From Cycas panzhihuaensis (lineage: Eukaryota > Cycadophyta): 64,000 bases of DNA. Every line of letters starts with the position of its first letter. Positions within the stretch are counted from its first letter, which is position 1. Shown in pieces: positions 58,480 to 64,000 of the stretch. The notes below the pieces were generated by a model. The model saw nothing but the letters and a program-made list of their open reading frames with translations, was not told where the DNA came from and did not search any database. Made by a program: the position numbers and the translations under genes. Location of the stretch: assembly GCA_023213395.1 (NCBI GenBank), contig CM041465.1, positions 167,283,741-167,347,740 on the forward strand, given 5' to 3'.

Positions 58480-59800
58480 AGTATCGTTGAGTAGTAGCCC
58501 TTACATATTATTTCACTTTATCACTCGCATCTTTGGGATACACTTGATGGACTAAGTAGTAAACAATGCCGCCATATCATTCATTATTAATTAGTCTTTA
58601 TCCTATGGTTTGCATAAGGGGCATGATGGTTTTATTAGGTAGAGAATCGTCAATAGGGATGTACATTAGGTTATGGAGGGGTGTGTGAGCTAATTGCTTT
58701 GTTGCAACCATCCTTTTCTTAGACATTCTATAGACAATTTATAGGCCATACTCTTATAGGAGGATAACACACTTCCTTACTCATCCTATGAGATCTAATT
58801 TTATCCTTAGAAAGCATAGAAGATTGGACAATCTTTTAGTGGCAAACACAAGTGTAAAGTATTCTTTCTCTAGAGGAGTGTAGTTAAGATCTACGATAAT
58901 GAGGGTGCAACTAATAAAATATACTACATGCTCCACTCCTAAATTATCCTCTTAGGTTAGCATGGCCCCAATAAACTCACATGTGGATGACATATATAGA
59001 ATAAAGGGTTTGTCCAATGTATGGGGGTGTGAGTATGGTGATAGAAACTATGCTGCATTTAACTTTGCCAAAGGCAATTTGTACTACTAGTGGCCAAACA
59101 AATGGGCTCTCTATTTTAACGAGGTTTATTAGGGGTTTGCCATTCATGGAAAAGTTTTTTAAGAAATGCCTCAAGAAGCCAAGTAAGCCAAGAAAACATT
59201 TAATTTATTTTTATGTCTAAGGTAGGGGCATCTCCAAGATGGCCCTTACTTTGTCAAGGTCAACTTTAATATCTTTTTGGTATATGAAAAAACTTGGAAG
59301 CTTTCTTACTATAACTACTAATATACACTTATGCAAGTTCAAACTAATGTGGATTCTTTTGCACCTCAAGAATGTTTTTTTGAGATTAGTAGGGTGGTCT
59401 CTCCTTTTACATGATAGGTTGAGTAAATCATATATGATCATATGAAAAATTTTATTGGTAAGATCATGGAAAATGAAGTGCATGGCATACTGGTACATTG
59501 CACCAATATTTTTAAGACCAAATAGTATTGCTATATAAGTAAACGTGCCCCTTGGAGTCATAAAGGTTATTTTGTGATGATCCTTAGAGGAGATATAAAT
59601 CTAATTATAGCCTAAGAAGCCATTCATAGGGGACATAACTTCATACCCTATTGTCCTATCTATAATTTAATTAATGAAGGAAAGGGAGAAGTTGTCCTTA
59701 GGGTATACATTATTGATATCTCTAAAATTGATGAAAATGTAAATTACCCTATTTTTCTTTACAATTAGGATGATGTTAGAGACCTAATGTAGATAGTTAA
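58480..59800 (-). pseudogene. Tat-like reverse transcriptase and RNase H remnant
   Basis: The reverse transcriptase N-terminal part is at about 59760-59570 (FRDINNVYPKDNFSLSFI, MSPMNGFLGYN). The intact block 59561-59217 has TPRGTFTYIAILFGLKNIGA, MHFIFHDLTNKI, KRRDHPTNLKKTF and DIKVDLDKVRAI. The catalytic YVDD box reads IIYDLLN, one Asp short. 59174-58977 holds the connection (MRHFLKNF). RNase H (YFISCTLI, NYTPLEKEY) follows to about 58480. It is non-functional. Confidence 0.85.
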
Positions 59801-61449
59801 TTAATGTGATTAGACCCACATTATAAAGCTTCTGGACCTCTATCTTGATAGTGGTTGAAATCTTAGGGTGGATAGGGCATTGTTTTTGCCTTATAAGTTT
59901 GGCTCTGGGAATAGTTGTAAGGCTGTGGGTGACGATCTTGAGACTTATGCCCTTCATGTCATCATAATCCCATTGAAAACATCTTGGATCTCTCAGAAGA
60001 GCTTCATGTATTCCACTATTTCTTTAGGATAACATTATGCCCCTACTTGTATGATCTTACTAGGGTTGATGGTAGTGTCAATAGTTCCTACCATGAGGAG
60101 GATGTTCCCCTCCTTAAAATGAGGAGTAGCTTGATCTATAGGTGGATCTAAAATAGTTTGAGTAATTGTAGGCTTAGCTAAAGGGGAACCAATAGTGAGG
60201 TGCTTTTAAAATCCCAACTTGTGGTGATTTAGAGGAAGATTAGGGGACTTCCCTACATGGTGCTCTAGTAATACTTCATTATTTTTAAAAGCAATCTATC
60301 CTATCAATGACCTTTTACTAAGAAATAGGTTCTTGATTTTGCATTTGAGGGTTGGCACATTGGTCAACCCACCAATCAAAGAAGCAAAGTGGGTATTTTA
60401 AAGAGGAAGAGTCTTAACACTAGTGCCATATATGACTCACTTCCATAGGGAATTGGTCAAGGGAAATGGAGGGCTAGTTGGTCTCAGGCTTTTGGTTAAA
60501 ATCTAAGGGACCTATTAGTTCATTGGGAAGGATGATGGAGGAGTATTATAAATGATAAATTCATTATGTAAGAAGGTGGAGTTAGACTTAATATCTGAGT
60601 TGTAAATTGGAGGTATTAGAAATAGATCAACTTACACGAACACTAGATTAGAAAGTCCTAAATATGATAGATTATATTAATGGTTCATAGTGGAGGGGTG
60701 AGGTTTTCATCCTTTCTCAAGGGAATGTTATTGTAAATCTATTTGAGAATTATAGTAACATAATGGGCATGGGTACCAAGTCATGTTTGGTGGATCTTAG
60801 AACTTTTAACCATCATTTAAAGGTCAATAGTTTGGTGGGCTTAGGTCTCAAAAACCCACAACATCTCATTTAGGTGGGTAACTACCCACGAGGCTTCCAT
60901 AGGGTAGGTGGATTAGGGAGTGAATTGAGAGGAAGGTGGAACTACAACTTGCGTCTTAATATTCTCCTCAAAAAAGTCTAAGTGGTAAGCATGGATGAGT
61001 TGATGTAAGTGTCGCATAAGCCAAGCTTACTAGAAAGGGGAAACCTTATAGGTTGAGGGGAATAAAGGTAGGGATTTAGGATTTTCCAAAAGGTCTCATT
61101 GGGGCTCAGGTAGAGGAGGGACCATTTAAAAAGGACTAAAAGTAGGGGGAGTATATTTGGGGACTGCATCCCCTTAGATATAGCATAATATTATAACTTA
61201 GCATGTAGGAAGTCTTTTATCTTTTTGGTCAAATTTGTAGTCACTAAGGATGGCTAAATACCTATAGATACCCATGTTGATTAGAGCAAAGTGGACTAGG
61301 TTGGGTCCTAGAGATGGAAGGTCTTGATCAAATTAAATACCTAAGTCTTGAAAAAGACACTTAAGTGATGGGTCCTATTTAACTTCCTTCTTATCCTTAA
61401 TATCAAAAATAGCTTGAATAATAGAGTGGGATAAGTAAGGAGATGGTGG
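59801..61449 (-). other. Pol spacer between protease and reverse transcriptase
   Basis: Broken coding sequence of the same element; no individual block is confidently named. The 63-codon frame at 61169-60978 is not recognised. Confidence 0.45.
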
Positions 61450-61900
61450 TTTCTATATAACATTATATATTCTTCCATTATAGATATACTTTAGTTATCC
61501 CCACAAGAAATAGTAGACTACCCTCATTTAGTCCAACCGAGGACATCCCAAAAAGAGGTTATAATTGAGATTAATATTAAGAACCATAATCTTGGTGAGA
61601 ATGGTTTTATTCTCAAAGGTGAGGGGGATGGTAACTATTCCAAGGGGGGCTTTTCATTTCCATCATACCCCTAGCATTTCCAAGGAATGAGTTCAAGGGC
61701 CCTAATGTTAAGTTTCTCAAGCATTTAGATGGGCATGGTATTAACCAAGGATCCATTATCTACTATAGTTATCTTAAGGGAAAACTTTGGAGTCTCGATC
61801 ATAAAAACAAAGGGGAAGTACCAAAGGTTCTCCTACTCTTTTAGAGATAGAAGGCCCTCTAGGTCAAAGGTAATAATTAGTTAGCCCATAAGTTTGATAT
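61450..61900 (-). pseudogene. Tat-like protease remnant
   Basis: Reads KITIVDNGSLVNTMPI then a stop and MLEKLNIRALEL at about 61790-61690. This is the retropepsin active-site block of Tat/Athila-type Gypsy elements, followed by a GYDGN-type flap-like segment. Frames are broken. Confidence 0.7.
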
Positions 61901-63237
61901 GAACTTGGTGGATAGGAACTTCTTTATACTTTAAGACTTCTAGAAGTAGGTTTTATTAATCAGGAGAGATTTATAGGATGTCCATCATAGACATACCCAT
62001 AAAGATATTATAGAGATCCTTAATAATTTATAATATCTTCTCCTTTCTAATGGATTAAGGAAAGACCCTTCTTAAGTCATATCAATAAGGGTGGACAATC
62101 GTGGTCTTGGGAAAAATGGGGATGTTTAGGGGATGTAGATCAATAGGTGGTTGTTGGGATGGGAAGACCCTTTTAACCTCCTTTACTACTTGAGTTTAGG
62201 TTGTGGTGAATACTTGAATGGTCTCAAGTATTTAGATCACTCTTTTGCTCTTGCCATTATAGCATCGGGTGGCTTTGGAGGACTCTTAGTACTTTGATGA
62301 ATAACTTATTAGTTTAAGTGGGGATTTATATTTGGATTAGTTTGACGATAAACTAGGTGGTTGTCGTCTTTCTTCTTTGAGGCTGGAGTCTTCCCCTTCC
62401 TCACTAGGTTTTCTATTGAACTTGAGGCTTGAGTGTTTCATAATTTGAGAATGGGTCCTAAAGGACTAGCTACTCAGATTAGGTTTAGACATAAGTTGAG
62501 ATGGGCGATCCTATGGTAATACCATCTTGGGATGTTAGGTCCAATAATGAGTCTCATTATGAGTGCAATTATGATGGATGGAAAACCACCTCTTTTGAAA
62601 GGGTTAGGGGTTCTTCTTCTCTTAAGGAAGGACAATATGGATACCCTTAGTTTGAGGAGAATTTTGTATTACTTAGTGAACTAAAATATACCCATGTAAG
62701 GGAATAGGCAACTCTAATTGGCTTTGAGCTAGTTGAAATTTAAGCTCTTATACCACTTGCTCGAATGAGTGAACTACATAAGTAAGATAATCCATGGTCC
62801 TATCATGGTTATCAACTAGAATCCTAGGAGCTTATGGCTAAGGCCTTTGGTCTGGTGGTACTGGTAGTGCCTTACATCATGAAAAAACTTTATTCATATT
62901 TTTAAAACTTGCTTAGATATTAATGGGTTCTAGAGCATGACATTTTATAATTATATAATCACACGTAGTAGTGCCTATTTTATACACTTTTACATGGACC
63001 TTAGGATTAAGAACATTCATAAATATGTCTCATTTAAAATCTCTAGGTAGAGTAGGATTAAATGAGTATAATAGATTATGAAAGTAGTGGATGTGGGCTT
63101 GTTTGAGAGAGAGACGGGCTTTAGCTCCACTCTCAAAGGGATATTAAAATGCTCCAAAAGGTTGGGGTCATAGGACAGTTACACTTTGGGATATGATGTG
63201 AGACCTAGGGTGTGGAATCTCATGAGTATAAACAAAT
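61901..63237 (-). other. Presumed gag region of the Tat-like element
   Basis: By position this should be gag, but the frames are too decayed for me to name conserved blocks. Confidence 0.35.
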
Positions 63238-63249
63238 CTTATGATACCA
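63238..63249 (-). other. Possible primer-binding site of the Tat-like element
   Basis: The minus-strand start TGGTATCATAAG shares its first eight bases with the initiator-Met site. The match is partial and the partner LTR is not identified. Confidence 0.35.
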
Positions 63250-64000
63250 ACTTTAGGCATTCATGCACTTCTTAAGCATGGTGTTAAGGGAATAAGAATT
63301 ATCTACCTAAGAGACTAAACTAAGGGTTGGTCATATAAGGTTCATGCAAATGGGAGTCAGTTATCACATAACCTAATGTAAGCTATATGCTTTTTTATTT
63401 TGAATAAATACAATTAATTCCCTAATGCTAGCCCTTTTAGCATATCCTCTCACAGTTTTAGGACTCGTAACAACATGGTCCCTCCTCGCATCTTGGGTTT
63501 ATAACAAGACAAACAAGTGCTCAATTTAACTCCCTACTTCTATGATGTAATGCACGTGTAAATAGTAAAGGAATAAAATGAAACTATTCCTTTCTTTATT
63601 TTTTTAGGTGGTGGATAAGGGTAGAGATACTAATCTTTTCTCTTTTTTATTCCTTTTTATCATTCTCTTTTTTTTTTTTAGGTTAAAAAAAGAGAGAGAA
63701 AGGAGAAAAGGGGGGACAAGAAAGTAAACTATAATACCTCTTTCCTTTTTCTTCTCTTTTTTTCCTTTTTCTTCTTTTTTTTCCTTCTTGATAAAGGAAA
63801 TAAAATAAGCGAGCAAAGAAACCCCTTTGCTCTTTTCTTTTCTTTTTTTTTTTGAAAGAAAGAAACAAGTAATAAAGCTTAATCCTCTTTTTTTTTTTTT
63901 TAAGATACAATGCAAGTAAGAAGTCAAATAGATTAAATCACACCTAGCAACAAGTAGGTAGGAGTAGCTTATATTCCCTTATAACAAGTTATTAGTGCTC
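63250..64000. repeat. Possible 5' LTR with T-rich/A-rich low-complexity tracts
   Basis: Non-coding. It contains long pyrimidine runs (TTTTTCTTCTCTTTTTTTCC type) at about 63635-63900; the lysine-rich minus-strand frames here are their shadows. Assigned as LTR only from its place outside the possible primer-binding site. It is cut by the window edge. Confidence 0.35.

Larger units (their letters stand above)
57440..63249 (-). mobile_element. Ty3/Gypsy element, Tat-like, minus strand, inactive
   Basis: Pol order on the minus strand is protease (about 61830-61690), reverse transcriptase (about 59760-59217), RNase H (about 59000-58480), integrase (about 58330-57550). A possible primer-binding site lies at 63238-63249. 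LTRs were not established. Conserved wording (DFRD-type block, TPRGTFTYIAILFGLKN, NYFTKWIEA) is of the Tat type. Confidence 0.8.

Noticed and set aside
63604-63927. Lysine-rich minus-strand frames of 75-107 codons
   Set aside because: Translations of pyrimidine-rich low-complexity DNA; no domain.
1-64000. tRNA, rRNA or other structured RNA genes
   Set aside because: No cloverleaf or conserved rRNA segments noticed; the tRNA-like words found are retroelement primer-binding sites.

Overview
The window is nuclear plant DNA, most likely from a seed plant with a large, transposon-filled genome. A conifer or other gymnosperm would fit, but the sequence does not prove it. The DNA is very AT-rich and CpG-poor, and it is dominated by old plant LTR retrotransposons (Ty1/Copia and Ty3/Gypsy) nested in one another. 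I see one intact protein-coding gene: a two-exon leucine-rich-repeat receptor kinase at 47957-51304 (+). I found no tRNA, rRNA, CRISPR array or bacterial feature.

Layout. (1) 1-2483 is the gag end of a minus-strand Gypsy element with its primer-binding site at 2511-2528; sequence to about 5061 is probably its LTR. (2) 5062-6133 and 6134-6480 + 17047-17685 are two tandem copies of a roughly 1.07 kb unit. The second copy is split by a minus-strand Copia element (6481-17046). That element is itself split inside its RNase H domain by a 2.56 kb GC- and CpG-richer insert (7237-9793) flanked by a perfect 6-bp repeat. (3) 18601-26391 is a plus-strand Copia element, interrupted between gag and pol by a short non-coding, reverse-oriented LTR element (20902-23088). 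(4) 27803-39379 is a chromodomain Gypsy element (chromovirus). In its leader sits a structurally complete Tork/Tnt1-like Copia (28734-33982). (5) 39873-43477 is a compact Copia element with matched 362-bp LTRs that carries only gag.

(6) 43483-47956 has no transposon pol. Instead it holds an 810-bp tandem duplication with CA/GA microsatellites, then increasingly decayed partial copies that run up to the 5' leader of the receptor kinase. (7) The receptor kinase has a signal peptide, about 24 LRRs, one transmembrane helix and a non-RD kinase. It carries the single kinase-domain intron known from the LRR-XII (FLS2/EFR/XA21) group and probably acts as a pattern-recognition immune receptor. It is followed by a CpG-retaining stretch (about 51.9-52.2 kb) and a foldback MITE (52834-53123). 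(8) From about 56 kb to the end lies a minus-strand Tat-like Gypsy element, with a degenerate tandem array (56.0-57.4 kb) downstream of its integrase.

The retroelements do not work together as a system. They are dead copies of different ages whose nesting gives a relative order of insertion. Element boundaries were located by eye from LTR pairs, primer-binding sites, polypurine tracts and target-site duplications. Divergence figures are hand estimates.
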